Assembly (NCBI GenBank): GCA_019749945.1
Contig: JAIEPF010000001.1
Location: forward strand, 124,001-188,000
Direction of reading: 5' to 3'
Length of the DNA stretch: 64,000 bases
From: Burkholderiales bacterium
GTDB taxonomy: Bacteria; Pseudomonadota; Gammaproteobacteria; Burkholderiales; SG8-41
Below the pieces are notes generated by a model that searched no databases, was not told the origin of the DNA, and was given only the letters and a program-made list of their open reading frames with translations. Shown one piece after another: positions 54,382 through 63,200 of the stretch. A program made the translations under genes and the position numbers. Numbering within the stretch: position 1 is the stretch's first letter; each line of letters starts with the position of its first letter.

Positions 54382-55680
54382 ATGTCCGCATCCGCTGAAT
54401 TTCACGCCCTGCTGATCGACCTCTGGGGGGACCTGCAAAACGTAAAAATCCTCTGGCAGGTGGGTGTACTCGCGGCCTGCATGCTCATCGGCTGGGGATT
54501 GACGCGGCGCTACAACCGGCGGATTCACGGTCATGCCCCTCTGGACGCCACGCAGGCGCTGGGCATCGGCAGCATGCAGCGGCTGCTCTTTCCGCTGTCG
54601 ACGCTGGTGCTGGTGCTGATCGCCAAATCCGTGCTGCGTTACTGGCAGAGCACCCACCTGCTCAATGTCGCCGCGGCCCTGCTGCTGGCGATGGCGGTGA
54701 TCCGCCTCTCCATCTACGTGATGCGCCACACCTTTGCCCCCAGCCCCTGGCTGCGCGCATCGGAGCGCTGGATCAGCTGGCTGGCCTGGATCGGCGTCGC
54801 CGTCTACCTGACCGGACTGTGGCCGTACGTCCGCGACGCACTGCTGGACATCGACTTTGCCGTCGGCAAACAGAAAATCTCGCTGCTGCTGGTGCTGCAG
54901 GGCACGCTTTCCGTGATTGCCACGCTGCTGATTGCGCTGTGGCTGGGACGTCTCGCCGAATCGCGTCTGATGAACGCCACCAGCCTGCAGGCCAATCTGC
55001 GCGTGATGTTCTCCAAGCTGGTGCAGGTGCTGCTGCTGCTGGCGGCCTTCCTGATCGCGCTGCCGGCGGTGGGCATCGACCTGACGGTGCTGTCGGTGTT
55101 CGGCGGCATGCTCGGTGTCGGCATCGGCTTCGGCCTGCAGAAAATCGCCGCCAACTACATCAGCGGCTTCATCATCCTGATGGACCGCTCGGTCAGCATC
55201 GGTGACGTGGTCACCATCGGCGAACATACCGGCACGTTGACCCAGATGACGGCGCGTTATGTCGTGGTGCGCGGCGTCGGCGGCCTCGAAGCGCTGATTC
55301 CCAACGAGACCATCATCACCTCCACGGTGCTGAACCACTCCTTCAGCGACCGCAAGGTGCAGATCACGCTGCCGATCCAGGTGTCCTACGCGACCGACCT
55401 TGATGCCGCGCGCGAGATCATGGTCAATGTCGCCAAAAACAACCCGCGGGCACAGCAGGATCCGGCACCGGGCGCACTGATCACCGGTTTCGCCGACAGC
55501 GGCATCAACCTCGAACTGGGCGTCTGGGTTGACGACCCGGAAAAGGGCGTCGCCCGCCTGCGTTCTGAACTGTATGCCGGAATCTGGCAGGCCTTCCGCG
55601 AAAAGGGCATCGAAATCCCCTTCCCCCAGCGCGAAGTGCGCATGCTTGGTGAAATTAAATCGATGCCTGAAAAATCATAA
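54382..55680 (+). CDS. MscS-family mechanosensitive ion channel
   Basis: 432 aa. About five N-terminal hydrophobic helices, then the pore helix and beta domain of MscS (LSVFGGMLGVGIGFGLQKIAANYISGFIIL in outline; RSVSIGDVVTIGEHTGTLTQM in outline; IPNETIITSTVLNHSF). It has more N-terminal segments than E. coli MscS (three). It would release osmolytes under hypo-osmotic stress. The stop lies at the edge of an AT-rich motif copy. Confidence 0.92.
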   Translation: MSASAEFHALLIDLWGDLQNVKILWQVGVLAACMLIGWGLTRRYNRRIHGHAPLDATQALGIGSMQRLLFPLSTLVLVLIAKSVLRYWQSTHLLNVAAALLLAMAVIRLSIYVMRHTFAPSPWLRASERWISWLAWIGVAVYLTGLWPYVRDALLDIDFAVGKQKISLLLVLQGTLSVIATLLIALWLGRLAESRLMNATSLQANLRVMFSKLVQVLLLLAAFLIALPAVGIDLTVLSVFGGMLGVGIGFGLQKIAANYISGFIILMDRSVSIGDVVTIGEHTGTLTQMTARYVVVRGVGGLEALIPNETIITSTVLNHSFSDRKVQITLPIQVSYATDLDAAREIMVNVAKNNPRAQQDPAPGALITGFADSGINLELGVWVDDPEKGVARLRSELYAGIWQAFREKGIEIPFPQREVRMLGEIKSMPEKS

Positions 55681-55707
55681 TTTCCAATAAAAACAGTTAG
55701 TTATGAT
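55678..55707 (-). repeat. AT-rich dispersed motif, copy F
   Basis: The plus strand reads CCAATAAAAACAGTTAGTTA, directly after the mscS stop (TAA 55678-55680). A TATAAT-like box (GATATAAT, about 55705-55712) overlaps its downstream edge. It lies 100 nt before the desaturase start, so it may belong to that promoter. Confidence 0.65.
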
Positions 55708-55807
55708 ATAATTTCCGTCATATGTGGGCTGCAGTGTATCCCCCGCTATTGTTCTTCAGTACACTCCCCCCGATATAGTTGTTGTACCTATAAAAGCGAG
55801 ACTTAGA

Positions 55808-56968
55808 ATGTATACAGGGATTCTGGATTTGCCGTGGTGGGGCTACGTGGTTTACACGCTGGTCGTCACCCATATCACGATCGCCGCAGTGACTATTTAC
55901 CTGCACCGCCACTCCGCGCACCGCGCGCTGGATCTGCATCCGATACCGGCGCATTTCTTCCGCTTCTGGCTGTGGCTGACCACCGGCATGCTGACCAAAC
56001 ACTGGACGGCCATCCACCGCAAACACCACGCCAAATGCGAAACCGTCGACGATCCGCACAGCCCGCAGATTTTCGGCATCCGCAAGGTGCTGATGGAAGG
56101 CGCAGAACTCTACCGCCAGGAAGGCCGCAACAAGGACACGCTGGAGCGTTACGGCTACGGCACGCCCGACGACTGGCTGGAGCGCAACATCTACAGCCAC
56201 GACCGTTACGGCATTGCCATCATGCTGATCACCAATGTGATCCTGCTCGGCCCGATCGGCATCACCGTGTTTGCCGTGCAGATGCTGTGGATTCCGTTCC
56301 TGGCCGCAGGCGTCATCAACGGCATCGGCCACTACTGGGGCTACCGCAACTTCCAGCCCGAGGACGCCAGCAGGAACATCGTGCCCTGGGGCATCCTGGT
56401 CGGCGGCGAAGAACTGCACAACAACCATCACGCCTATGCCACCTCGGCCAAACTGTCGAACCGCTGGTACGAGTTCGACATCGGCTGGTTGTATATCCGC
56501 ATCCTCGAGACCTTCGGGCTGGCCCGGGTCAAGAAAGTCGCGCCCAAGCTGATCCTCGACAGCACCAAGACCAACTGCGACCTCGCCACGCTGCAGGCGG
56601 TGGTCACCCATCGTTATGAAGTAGTGTCGAAATACGCCGCTTCGCTGCGCGCCACCTGCGCCCAGGAACTGCAGTCGCTCAAGGGCAAGGTTGCCGGCGT
56701 CGACACCGACAAGCTGAAACGCTGGCTGCACATCGACAAGGCCGCGCTGCCCGCCGCCGAGCTGGAGCAGCGCGAGGCGACCATCAAACACAGCACCGTG
56801 CTGACCACCGTCTACAACATGCGCGATGAACTGGCGCAGCTGTGGCAGCGTTCGACGGCATCCAAGGAACAGCTGGTCAAACAGCTTGAAGACTGGTGCC
56901 ACCGTGCTGAAAACAGCGGCATCGACCCGCTGCAACAGTTCTCGCGCCGGCTGCGCAGCTACGCATAA
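55808..56968 (+). CDS. Acyl-CoA/acyl-lipid delta-9-type fatty acid desaturase
   Basis: 386 aa membrane di-iron desaturase. The His boxes are HRHSAHR (about residue 36), HRKHH (about 73) and HNNHH (about 205). Hydrophobic segments flank them (YVVYTLVVTHITIAAVTIYL; IAIMLITNVILLGPIGITVF). A C-terminal helical extension of about 130 residues is longer than in minimal desaturases. It introduces a double bond into acyl chains, adjusting membrane fluidity. ATG 55808 is preferred; the longer frame to 55724 runs into the promoter-like region. Confidence 0.92.
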   Translation: MYTGILDLPWWGYVVYTLVVTHITIAAVTIYLHRHSAHRALDLHPIPAHFFRFWLWLTTGMLTKHWTAIHRKHHAKCETVDDPHSPQIFGIRKVLMEGAELYRQEGRNKDTLERYGYGTPDDWLERNIYSHDRYGIAIMLITNVILLGPIGITVFAVQMLWIPFLAAGVINGIGHYWGYRNFQPEDASRNIVPWGILVGGEELHNNHHAYATSAKLSNRWYEFDIGWLYIRILETFGLARVKKVAPKLILDSTKTNCDLATLQAVVTHRYEVVSKYAASLRATCAQELQSLKGKVAGVDTDKLKRWLHIDKAALPAAELEQREATIKHSTVLTTVYNMRDELAQLWQRSTASKEQLVKQLEDWCHRAENSGIDPLQQFSRRLRSYA

Positions 56969-56985
56969 GTTAAAACGGCCACAAA

Positions 56986-57018
56986 ATAAAAAAGCCCGCG
57001 ATTGTGGGCTTTTTTATT
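56986..57018 (+). terminator. Intrinsic terminator after the desaturase gene
   Basis: Perfect 13-bp arms, 56986-56998 (AATAAAAAAGCCC) and 57006-57018 (GGGCTTTTTTATT), with a 7-nt loop. U-runs occur in both orientations. It lies 18 nt after the desaturase stop. Confidence 0.93.
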
Positions 57019-57160
57019 TGCTTCGGAGTCACATCGCAAGACCCAGCCCGTTTCTGCACGGCCCTATTGTTGTGATCTTATGGTTGGGGCATGCTTGCCA
57101 TGAATATATGGCCCTGCGTTTGATAATAGATTAAGCATTAAATGGAAAATTGGCGGTGAC

Positions 57161-57622
57161 ATGAAACTCATACTTTGTGTTTCGGGCCTAGCCACTGTTC
57201 TGTCGGTGGTTTTTGTGGGTTACTGGTTTGCCGTAAATGTCGAAGACGAAGTATCTTGGACTTACCTGTTGCTTTGCATTTTTGCCGGATTGATTTGCGG
57301 CGGGGGGTTTCTTCTGCTGGCCTTGTTTGGAAAAAGATGCTCATGGCCAGGCCGGATCATACGAGTTCTCGGTGGATTGATGCTCGTGTTTCCAGCAATC
57401 CTGTTCGGAGCAATCTTCAAAGAGCATCTTGCACGACTTTTGGACGGGGGCCCGTTTGTTTTCTGGAGCTTTGCCATTGCGTGCTTGGGTCTTTTGGCGG
57501 TTGTACTGGCTGTTGTCTACTCTTTTCGTGCCGAGATTAACGACAACGAACAGACAGCTATACCTCACCAGCTTCGAAAGGAGGTCGGGGCAGATAGACC
57601 AGTAACCACCAAATATTTTTAA
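57161..57622 (+). CDS. Unknown small membrane protein, lower GC
   Basis: 153 aa; family not recognised. Four hydrophobic segments are visible (LILCVSGLATVLSVVFVGYW, YLLLCIFAGLICGGGFLLLA, VLGGLMLVFPAILFGAIF, FAIACLGLLAVVLAVVYSF), then a polar C-terminal tail. Codon use is less GC-biased than in the neighbours, suggesting transfer. It is framed by terminators on both sides and so forms a separate unit. Its 140-bp upstream region shows no clear structure. Confidence 0.6.
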   Translation: MKLILCVSGLATVLSVVFVGYWFAVNVEDEVSWTYLLLCIFAGLICGGGFLLLALFGKRCSWPGRIIRVLGGLMLVFPAILFGAIFKEHLARLLDGGPFVFWSFAIACLGLLAVVLAVVYSFRAEINDNEQTAIPHQLRKEVGADRPVTTKYF

Positions 57623-57624
57623 GG

Positions 57625-57660
57625 CAACAAAAAACCCGCCATCCGGCGGGCCTTTTGTTG
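57625..57660. terminator. Bidirectional intrinsic terminator
   Basis: Arms 57625-57640 (CAACAAAAAACCCGCC) and 57645-57660 (GGCGGGCCTTTTGTTG) pair almost fully, around a 4-nt loop. It serves the small membrane-protein gene on the plus strand and rpmB-rpmG on the minus strand. Confidence 0.92.
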
Positions 57661-57673
57661 TCCGCTTGCGCGG

Positions 57674-57829
57674 TTATTTGATCTTCGCTTCCTTGTAAGC
57701 CACATGTTTGCGTGCGACGGGATCGAATTTCTTGATCTCCATTTTCTCGGTCATCGTGCGCTTGTTCTTGGTGGTGGTGTAGAAGTGGCCGGTGCCGGCG
57801 GTGGATTCGAGCTTGATTTTTTCACGCAT
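57674..57829 (-). CDS. rpmG: 50S ribosomal protein L33
   Basis: 51 aa, read directly from the minus strand: [20 protein letters not shown], then [20 protein letters not shown], then [11 protein letters not shown]. It is the Cys-free form of L33, so it does not need zinc. It lies 14 nt after rpmB, the usual rpmBG pair, and ends 14 nt before the terminator at 57625-57660. Confidence 0.97.
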   Translation of the reverse strand: MREKIKLESTAGTGHFYTTTKNKRTMTEKMEIKKFDPVARKHVAYKEAKIK

Positions 57830-57843
57830 GTTCGTATCCGTCC

Positions 57844-58080
57844 TTAGATGTTCATGCCCTGCTCGCGCAGATCGGCGAGCACGACTTCAATACCCTTGCG
57901 GTCGATGGTGCGCAGCCCGGCGTTCGACACGCGCAGGTTGACCCAGCGGTTTTCGCTTTCGACCCAGAACCGGCGCTTGTGCAGGTTGGGCAGGAAACGC
58001 CGTTTCGTTTTGTTGTTGGCATGGGAAACATTGTTTCCGACCATCGGCTTTTTGCCGGTGACGTCGCAGACCCGAGGCAT
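57844..58080 (-). CDS. rpmB: 50S ribosomal protein L28
   Basis: 78 aa ([53 protein letters not shown]). The length is standard. ATG 58080 has GGAGC 7 nt upstream; the frame to 58116 is rejected because it reads past the conserved N-terminus. It is cotranscribed with rpmG. Confidence 0.97.
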   Translation of the reverse strand: MPRVCDVTGKKPMVGNNVSHANNKTKRRFLPNLHKRRFWVESENRWVNLRVSNAGLRTIDRKGIEVVLADLREQGMNI

Positions 58081-58177
58081 GGCAGTGCTCCGCAAATTCA
58101 GAAAAGGCCGGATCATACACTGGAACCCCTGCCCGCCTCAACCCATACCAGTAGCCGGGCACATGGGCCCCGAAAAC

Positions 58178-58208
58178 AATTATTTCAATAAAAACAATGA
58201 CTTAAATT
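58178..58208 (-). repeat. AT-rich dispersed motif, copy G, overlapping the radC stop
   Basis: The plus strand reads TTTCAATAAAAACAATGACT followed by TAAATT. It is the closest match to the consensus. The radC stop codon (minus strand) lies within it. It is about 100 nt upstream of rpmB on the same strand as that gene's transcription. Confidence 0.65.
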
Positions 58209-58876
58209 AATCCGCGCTCGGCAAAGGACAAGGCCCCGTCACCGGCAACAACAAAATGGTCGAGCACCCGCACATCCACCATGGCCAGCGCCTGTTTCAG
58301 CGCCACCGTCAGCGCCTCGTCGGCGCGGCTCGGTTCGGCAACGCCGGAAGGGTGGTTATGGGCAAAAATCACCGCGGCGGCGTTGTAATGCAGCGCGCGT
58401 TTGACCACTTCGCGCGGATAGACACTGGTCTGGGTCAGCGTGCCGCGGAACAGCTCTTCGCAGGCCGTCACCCGGTGCTGGGCATCGAGGAACACCACGA
58501 CAAACACCTCATGCGGCCGGCCATGCAGCATCAGCCGCAGGTAATCGCGCACCGCGCCGGGCGCCGACAACGCGGCGCCGGCATCGAGTTTTTCGCGCAG
58601 CGTGCGCCGCGCGATCTCCAGCGCCGCCTGCAGTTGCGCGTATTTGGCCGGCCCCAGCCCGGGTTCGGCGCAGAAGGATTCATTGGCGGCGCCGGCCAGC
58701 GCCGACAGCGAGCCGAAGCGGGTCAATTGATCGCGCGCCAGTTCCACCGCGCTTTTGCCCTTGATGCCGGTGCGCAGGAATATGGCCACCAGTTCGGCAT
58801 CCGACAGGCTCTGCGGGCCCTTGGCCAGCAGCTTCTCGCGGGGGCGCTCGTCCAGCGGCCAGTCGGTGATTGCCAT
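58202..58876 (-). CDS. radC: RadC family protein (JAB/MPN metalloprotease-like)
   Basis: 224 aa. N-terminal helix-hairpin-helix part ([21 protein letters not shown] in outline; [18 protein letters not shown]) and C-terminal JAB/MPN domain with the metal motif [14 protein letters not shown] (His-x-His-x10-Asp) and an upstream Glu. Its old link to DNA repair is doubtful in E. coli; it may act in transformation or on mobile DNA. The rpmB-radC order beside coaBC is typical. Confidence 0.93.
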   Translation of the reverse strand: MAITDWPLDERPREKLLAKGPQSLSDAELVAIFLRTGIKGKSAVELARDQLTRFGSLSALAGAANESFCAEPGLGPAKYAQLQAALEIARRTLREKLDAGAALSAPGAVRDYLRLMLHGRPHEVFVVVFLDAQHRVTACEELFRGTLTQTSVYPREVVKRALHYNAAAVIFAHNHPSGVAEPSRADEALTVALKQALAMVDVRVLDHFVVAGDGALSFAERGLI

Positions 58877-58977
58877 GGGTTGCTCCGGGTGGATGACTCA
58901 AGAACGCGCCGGACCGTGCTTGGTTTACCCGTCCCTGAGTTTGCAGTTACACTTGCCATCCCCTCGCGGAGGGCTAG

Positions 58978-60198
58978 GTGCCTGATATGCAAAGTAAAAA
59001 TGAACCTAAAAAGGTCCTGCTCGGCCTGACCGGCGGTGTCGCCGCGTACAAGGCCGCCGAACTCGTACGCCGGCTGGGCGACCACGGCATCGAAGTGCAT
59101 GTGGTGATGACCCAGGCGGCCTGCGGTTTCATCACGCCGGCGACGCTGCAGGCGCTGTCCGGCCATCCGGTCTACACCGACATGTGGGACGGACGCATCG
59201 CCAATGGCATGCCCCATATCGAACTGTCACGCGACAAGCAGGCCATCGTGGTCGCGCCGGCCACCGCCGATTTCCTCGCCAAGGCTGCACTGGGCCTCGC
59301 TGACGATCTGCTGTCGACGCTGTGCCTCGCCCGCGACTGTCCGCTGATTGTCGCGCCGGCGATGAACCGCCAGATGTGGGAACACCCGGCAACCCGGCGC
59401 AATGTCGCGCAACTGAAACGCGATGGCGTCATCGTGCTCGGCCCCGACAGCGGCGATCAGGCCTGCGGCGAAACCGGCATGGGCCGCATGCTTGAAGCCA
59501 ATCAACTCGCCGAAGCCATCAGCGGATTTCTCGAACCGAAAACACTGTCCGGCAAACGCGTGCTGATGACCGCGGGGCCGACTTTCGAACCGATCGACGC
59601 GGTGCGCGGCATTACCAACCGCAGCTCGGGAAAAATGGGTTACGCACTGGCGCGCGCCGCCCTTGCCGCCGGCGCCGAGGTCACGCTGGTATCGGGCCCT
59701 GTCAGTCTTGCAGCACCGGTCGGCGCGAAGGTTGAACGCGTGCAGAGCGCCGCGGAAATGTTCGATGCGGTGAAAAAACACGCCGCCCAAGCTGACATTT
59801 TCATCGGCGTCGCCGCCGTCGCCGACTACCGCGTCAGCGCGCCGCGCAAACACAAGATCAAGAAAACCGACGAAGGCGAGCTCAAGCTGAGCTTGGTACC
59901 GAACCCCGACATCCTCGGCTGGGTTGCATCACGGCCCAAGCCGCCGTTCTGCGTCGGGTTTGCCGCGGAGAGCCGCAACCTCGACGCCTATGCCGACGAA
60001 AAACGCCGCCGCAAAAAAGTGAAGCTGATGATCGCCAATCTCGCGCAGTCTGCGATCGGCGCCGACGACAACGAAGTGTCGCTGCTCGACGATGCCGGCA
60101 CCCACCGCCTGCCGCGGGCGCCGAAAACCGTGGTTGCACGGCAGATCATTGAACACATTGCCGCGCTTTGCGGCACACAGCGCCGCAAAGCGCGGTGA
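58978..60198 (+). CDS. coaBC: Bifunctional phosphopantothenoylcysteine decarboxylase/synthetase
   Basis: About 406 aa. The N-terminal flavin-dependent CoaC domain (VLLGLTGGVAAYKAAELVRRL in outline; MPHIELSR with the active His near residue 79; PAMNRQMWEHPATRRN) and the C-terminal CoaB domain (RVLMTAGPTFEPIDAVRGITN in outline; NRSSGKMGYALA; AAVADYR) make 4'-phosphopantetheine precursors for CoA. The start is GTG 58978 (GGAGGG 4 nt upstream) or ATG 58987. It complements panB and panC, encoded 15 kb away. Confidence 0.95.
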   Translation: MPDMQSKNEPKKVLLGLTGGVAAYKAAELVRRLGDHGIEVHVVMTQAACGFITPATLQALSGHPVYTDMWDGRIANGMPHIELSRDKQAIVVAPATADFLAKAALGLADDLLSTLCLARDCPLIVAPAMNRQMWEHPATRRNVAQLKRDGVIVLGPDSGDQACGETGMGRMLEANQLAEAISGFLEPKTLSGKRVLMTAGPTFEPIDAVRGITNRSSGKMGYALARAALAAGAEVTLVSGPVSLAAPVGAKVERVQSAAEMFDAVKKHAAQADIFIGVAAVADYRVSAPRKHKIKKTDEGELKLSLVPNPDILGWVASRPKPPFCVGFAAESRNLDAYADEKRRRKKVKLMIANLAQSAIGADDNEVSLLDDAGTHRLPRAPKTVVARQIIEHIAALCGTQRRKAR

Positions 60199-60288
60199 AA
60201 GAGTGAAGGCGTGAAGATGTGAATGGGGTACCCCATATCCGCAGAACGCCGTTACTCCTTCACCCCTTCACTCCTTCACTGCTTCACC
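60194..60288. repeat. GTGA-phased inverted repeat between coaBC and dut
   Basis: Left-arm units are GTGAAAGA, GTGAAGGC, GTGAAGAT, GTGAATGG, starting at the coaBC stop codon. The right arm is TTACTCCTTCACCCC followed by TTCACTCCTTCACTGCTTC, ending at 60288. The arms pair with about five mismatches. The loop includes GGGGTACCCC, itself a small palindrome. Confidence 0.78.
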
Positions 60289-60301
60289 TATACACGCCTC
60301 A

Positions 60302-60751
60302 ATGAAAAAAATTGACGTCAAAATCCTCGACGCGCGGCTGCGCGGACAGTTGCCGCAGTACGCCACCCCCGGTTCCGCCGGCCTCGACCTGCGCGCCTGC
60401 CTGGATGCGCCGCTGACGTTGCAGCCGGGCCAGACCGCGCTGATCCCCGCCGGCATGGCCATCCACATCGCCGACCCCGCCCTTGCAGCGATGATCCTGC
60501 CGCGCTCCGGACTCGGCCACAAACACGGCATCGTGCTCGGCAACCTGGTCGGTCTGATCGATTCCGATTACCAGGGGCAGCTCTTTGTATCGACCTGGAA
60601 CCGCGGCCATGCCGCATTCACCATCAATCCGCTGGAACGCCTGGCGCAACTGGTGGTCGTACCCGTCGTGCAGGTGACATTCAACATCGTCGATGATTTC
60701 ACCGCTTCCGATCGCGGCGGCGGCGGCTTCGGCAGCAGCGGAACAAGCTAG
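60302..60751 (+). CDS. dut: dUTP diphosphatase
   Basis: 149 aa trimeric dUTPase that removes dUTP and supplies dUMP. The five motifs are visible: [33 protein letters not shown] (catalytic Asp), [14 protein letters not shown] and the C-terminal [10 protein letters not shown]. It lies 103 nt after coaBC; dut beside coaBC is standard. Confidence 0.97.
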   Translation: MKKIDVKILDARLRGQLPQYATPGSAGLDLRACLDAPLTLQPGQTALIPAGMAIHIADPALAAMILPRSGLGHKHGIVLGNLVGLIDSDYQGQLFVSTWNRGHAAFTINPLERLAQLVVVPVVQVTFNIVDDFTASDRGGGGFGSSGTS

Positions 60752-60752
60752 T

Positions 60753-60831
60753 GATGAATGATGAGTGCAGAGTGATGAGCGGAACCCACAAACCCCGGAG
60801 CCTGGTGTGAACTCTGCACTCATCACTCATC
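60753..60831. repeat. GATGA-phased inverted repeat overlapping the cbiX start
   Basis: The 21-bp arms are 60753-60773 and 60811-60831, with a single mismatch; the inner 14 bp are GATGAGTGCAGAGT/ACTCTGCACTCATC. The units are 7 nt (GATGAAT, GATGAGT, GCAGAGT). The element starts 1 nt after the dut stop. The cbiX GTG start lies in the loop, and the right arm encodes cbiX residues 2-8. A hairpin here could mask the start. Confidence 0.8.
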
Positions 60832-61208
60832 GCTCCGCGCTGGTCCTCTTCGCGCACGGCGCGCGCGATCCGGAATGGGCCGAGCCCTTCCGCGCCATCG
60901 CCGCCCGCGTTGCTGCCGAGCGCAAGGACCTGACGGTGCAACTCGCGTTCCTGGAATTGCAGGCGCCATCGCTGACCGATGCCATTGCCGAACTCGCGGC
61001 CGCCGGCCACGGCACCATCCACATCGCACCGCTGTTCATGGCCCAGGGCGGACACCTGAAAAAAGACGTGCCGATACTGCTGGCCGAGATCGGCCGCCGG
61101 CAACCGGCACTGGCCATCACATTGCTGCCCGCCATCGGTGACGTGCCCGGCCTGCGCGATGCCATCGCCGGCTGGCTGGCCGCTGCCGTCCCCGGACCCT
61201 CCGCATGA
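60807..61208 (+). CDS. cbiX: CbiX/SirB-type sirohydrochlorin chelatase
   Basis: 133 aa from GTG 60807. This small single-domain chelatase (LVLFAHGARDPEWAEPFRAIA in outline; HIAPLFMAQGGHLKKDVP; metal-binding His residues in both) inserts Co or Fe into sirohydrochlorin. Here it may complete siroheme for NirB, whose SUMT (CobA) lacks a chelatase domain. The residues after the start (NSALITHRS) are encoded by a repeat arm. It overlaps the DUF192 gene by 4 nt (ATGA). Confidence 0.88.
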   Translation: MNSALITHRSALVLFAHGARDPEWAEPFRAIAARVAAERKDLTVQLAFLELQAPSLTDAIAELAAAGHGTIHIAPLFMAQGGHLKKDVPILLAEIGRRQPALAITLLPAIGDVPGLRDAIAGWLAAAVPGPSA

Positions 61209-61642
61209 AACGCCTGCTGCCATTGATTTTTGCGCTGTGTTTGCTGCCGGCCGTCGCATCGGCCGCGATGCCGCAGATCGAGCTGGCCATACACAAACAC
61301 GCGCTGACCGCGGAAGTCGCCGGCAACGATGCCGACCGCATGCAGGGCCTGATGCACCGGCGCATGCTGCCGGAGAACCGCGGCATGTTATTCGTGTTCC
61401 CGAACGTCGCCCACCACGGCATGTGGATGATGAACACTTACATTCCGCTTTCGGTGGCCTTCATCGATGAATCCGGGGTCATCATCAACATCGAGGACAT
61501 GCAGCCGCATACCCGCGATTCGCACAGCGCAAAAAAACCGGTGCGTTACGCGCTGGAAATGAACCTCGGCTGGTTCCGCAAGCGCGGCATCAAGCCGGGC
61601 ATGAAAGTCGAAGGCCTGGAAAAAGCGCCGCCGCCGCGCTGA
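61205..61642 (+). CDS. DUF192 family exported protein
   Basis: 145 aa. Signal peptide RLLPLIFALCLLPAVASA, then the DUF192 core (LTAEVAGNDADRMQGLMHRRMLPENRGMLFVF in outline; HGMWMMNTYIPLSVAFID; YALEMNLGWFRKRGIKPG). It is a periplasmic beta-barrel fold of unknown function. It overlaps cbiX (ATGA) and is probably cotranscribed. Confidence 0.9.
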   Translation: MKRLLPLIFALCLLPAVASAAMPQIELAIHKHALTAEVAGNDADRMQGLMHRRMLPENRGMLFVFPNVAHHGMWMMNTYIPLSVAFIDESGVIINIEDMQPHTRDSHSAKKPVRYALEMNLGWFRKRGIKPGMKVEGLEKAPPPR

Positions 61643-61655
61643 CCGCGGACGCGGT

Positions 61656-62237
61656 TCAGCCAAAGTTTTTCGCTGCGAAATCCCAGTTGGCCAGGCTGTT
61701 GAGGAAGGTTTCGACGAACTTCGGCCGCGCATTGCGGTAGTCGATGTAATAGGCGTGCTCCCAGACATCGATGGTCAGCAGCGCCTTGTCGGCCGTGGTG
61801 AGCACCGTGGCGGCATTGGCGGTATTGACCAGATCCACACTGCCGTCGGCTTTTTTCACCAGCCAGGTCCAGCCGGAACCAAAATTGCCCACGGCGCTTT
61901 TGGTGAACGCCTCCTTGAAGGCGTCAAAGCCGCCCCACTTCCTGTCGATGGCCGCCGCCAGCGCGCCAGCGGGTTTGCCGCCTCCGGCCGGCTTCATGCT
62001 GTGCCAGAAAAAAGTGTGGTTCCACACCTGCGCCGCGTTGTTGAACACGCCGCCTGAGGATTTTTTGATGATGTCTTCGAGCGACGAGTTTTCGAACCCG
62101 GTGCCCTTGATCAGGCCGTTCAAGTTGGTGACATAGGCCTGGTGGTGTTTTCCGTAATGGAATTCAAATGTCTCCTTGGAGATGTGCGGCGCGAGCGCGT
62201 CCATGGCGTACGGAAGTTTCGGCAGTTCGTGTTGCAT
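61656..62237 (-). CDS. sodB: Superoxide dismutase, Fe type
   Basis: 193 aa. Metal ligands are visible: His27 in [11 protein letters not shown], His in [12 protein letters not shown], and Asp/His in [13 protein letters not shown]. The residues around [10 protein letters not shown] and GSGWTWL favour the Fe enzyme (SodB). It is cytoplasmic and protects Fe-S and flavin enzymes such as those in the nitrate cluster. It starts at ATG 62237 with AGGA upstream and is convergent with the DUF192 gene. Confidence 0.94.
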   Translation of the reverse strand: MQHELPKLPYAMDALAPHISKETFEFHYGKHHQAYVTNLNGLIKGTGFENSSLEDIIKKSSGGVFNNAAQVWNHTFFWHSMKPAGGGKPAGALAAAIDRKWGGFDAFKEAFTKSAVGNFGSGWTWLVKKADGSVDLVNTANAATVLTTADKALLTIDVWEHAYYIDYRNARPKFVETFLNSLANWDFAAKNFG

Positions 62238-62278
62238 GCATGTTCCTTTGCTTGTGTCGAAAAATGGCGTTGAAAAGA

Positions 62279-62306
62279 AAAACGCCCGGGAGATCCCGGG
62301 CGTTTT
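62279..62306. terminator. Intrinsic terminator between the PuuD-like gene and sodB
   Basis: Perfect 12-bp arms, 62279-62290 (AAAACGCCCGGG) and 62295-62306 (CCCGGGCGTTTT), with loop AGAT. It ends the PuuD-like transcript on the minus strand, 22 nt past its stop. Confidence 0.92.
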
Positions 62307-62327
62307 GACAACGGATCGCGGTGAAAG

Positions 62328-62915
62328 TTACAGGCCGCCGTTTTGCTGCGCCACCATGCAGAACAGCATGGGTATTGACAGCATGGTATTGGCGCGCGAG
62401 GTCAGCATCGCGAGGCGTGCCGCCTTGGCCTTGGCATCAGCATCCACCTGCACGATGCCGAGCGCCTTTTTCTGATTGGGCCAGATGATGAACCAGACGT
62501 TGAAGGCCATGATCAGCGCCAGCCACATGCCGATGCCGATCGCGACATAACCCTGGCCGAACATCAGTGCCGAGCCGAGATACTTGTTCATGGCGGCGAC
62601 GATCAGGCCGGTAACGACAGTGGCCAGCGCAGCCCAGCGGAACCAGAACAGCGCGGTCGGCGCAATCACCTTGCCGATGGCCGGCTTCTGCTCGTCGGGG
62701 ATTTTCGGCATCGACGGGATCTGCACAAAATTGAAATACCACAACAGGCCGATCCACATCACGCCGGACATCACGTGCAGCCAGCGGAAGACAAAGGCCC
62801 ACCAGGCGTGGTCTCCACCGCGCGCACCTGCACCGCCGGTGGCAATGATGATCAGCACAAGAATGACAAAGCCGGCAAGGATGGTGCGGCCCAGAGACTG
62901 GAATATGGCTCCCAT
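62328..62915 (-). CDS. Urate-hydroxylase-type (PuuD N-terminal) membrane protein
   Basis: 195 aa with about five membrane helices (ILAGFVILVLIIIATGG, WWAFVFRWLHVMSGVMWIGLL in outline, IAPTALFWFRWAALATVVTGL in outline, GYVAIGIGMWLALIMAFNVWF in outline). It matches the PuuD/urate-oxidase N-terminal membrane family. The cytochrome c domain that PuuD needs for electron transfer is absent, so urate oxidation is doubtful. ATG 62915 has AAAGGAG 8 nt upstream. The 62916-63200 gap contains nothing I can name. Confidence 0.78.
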   Translation of the reverse strand: MGAIFQSLGRTILAGFVILVLIIIATGGAGARGGDHAWWAFVFRWLHVMSGVMWIGLLWYFNFVQIPSMPKIPDEQKPAIGKVIAPTALFWFRWAALATVVTGLIVAAMNKYLGSALMFGQGYVAIGIGMWLALIMAFNVWFIIWPNQKKALGIVQVDADAKAKAARLAMLTSRANTMLSIPMLFCMVAQQNGGL

Positions 62916-63200
62916 GCGTGAACTCCTTTCGTTCGGAATTGTTTTATCGAAACGGATCAACCGCTTAAGCAGCCCGAAGTTTAGCACAGCGCTCCGCACC
63001 GGCAGCCGGTCATGGCCACGATGCAGACCGGTGAGAGGCCACTGGAAAAGCGGGGAAAATCCGCCGTAACTGCGCATAAAACCGGGCAATTATTGCGGCT
63101 TGCCTGGAGAAAGACAAAACCATGCCCCTGGTGAGGCCGCCCGTTTTTGGCAATGGTCAGCGGGACGGAACCGCGCATTGGCGGCCGCATGATGACACCG

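Noticed and set aside
62916-63200. Possible gene or RNA in the gap before the second YbiB-like gene
   Set aside because: Only short frames without family features, and no convincing tRNA, terminator or riboswitch structure was seen.
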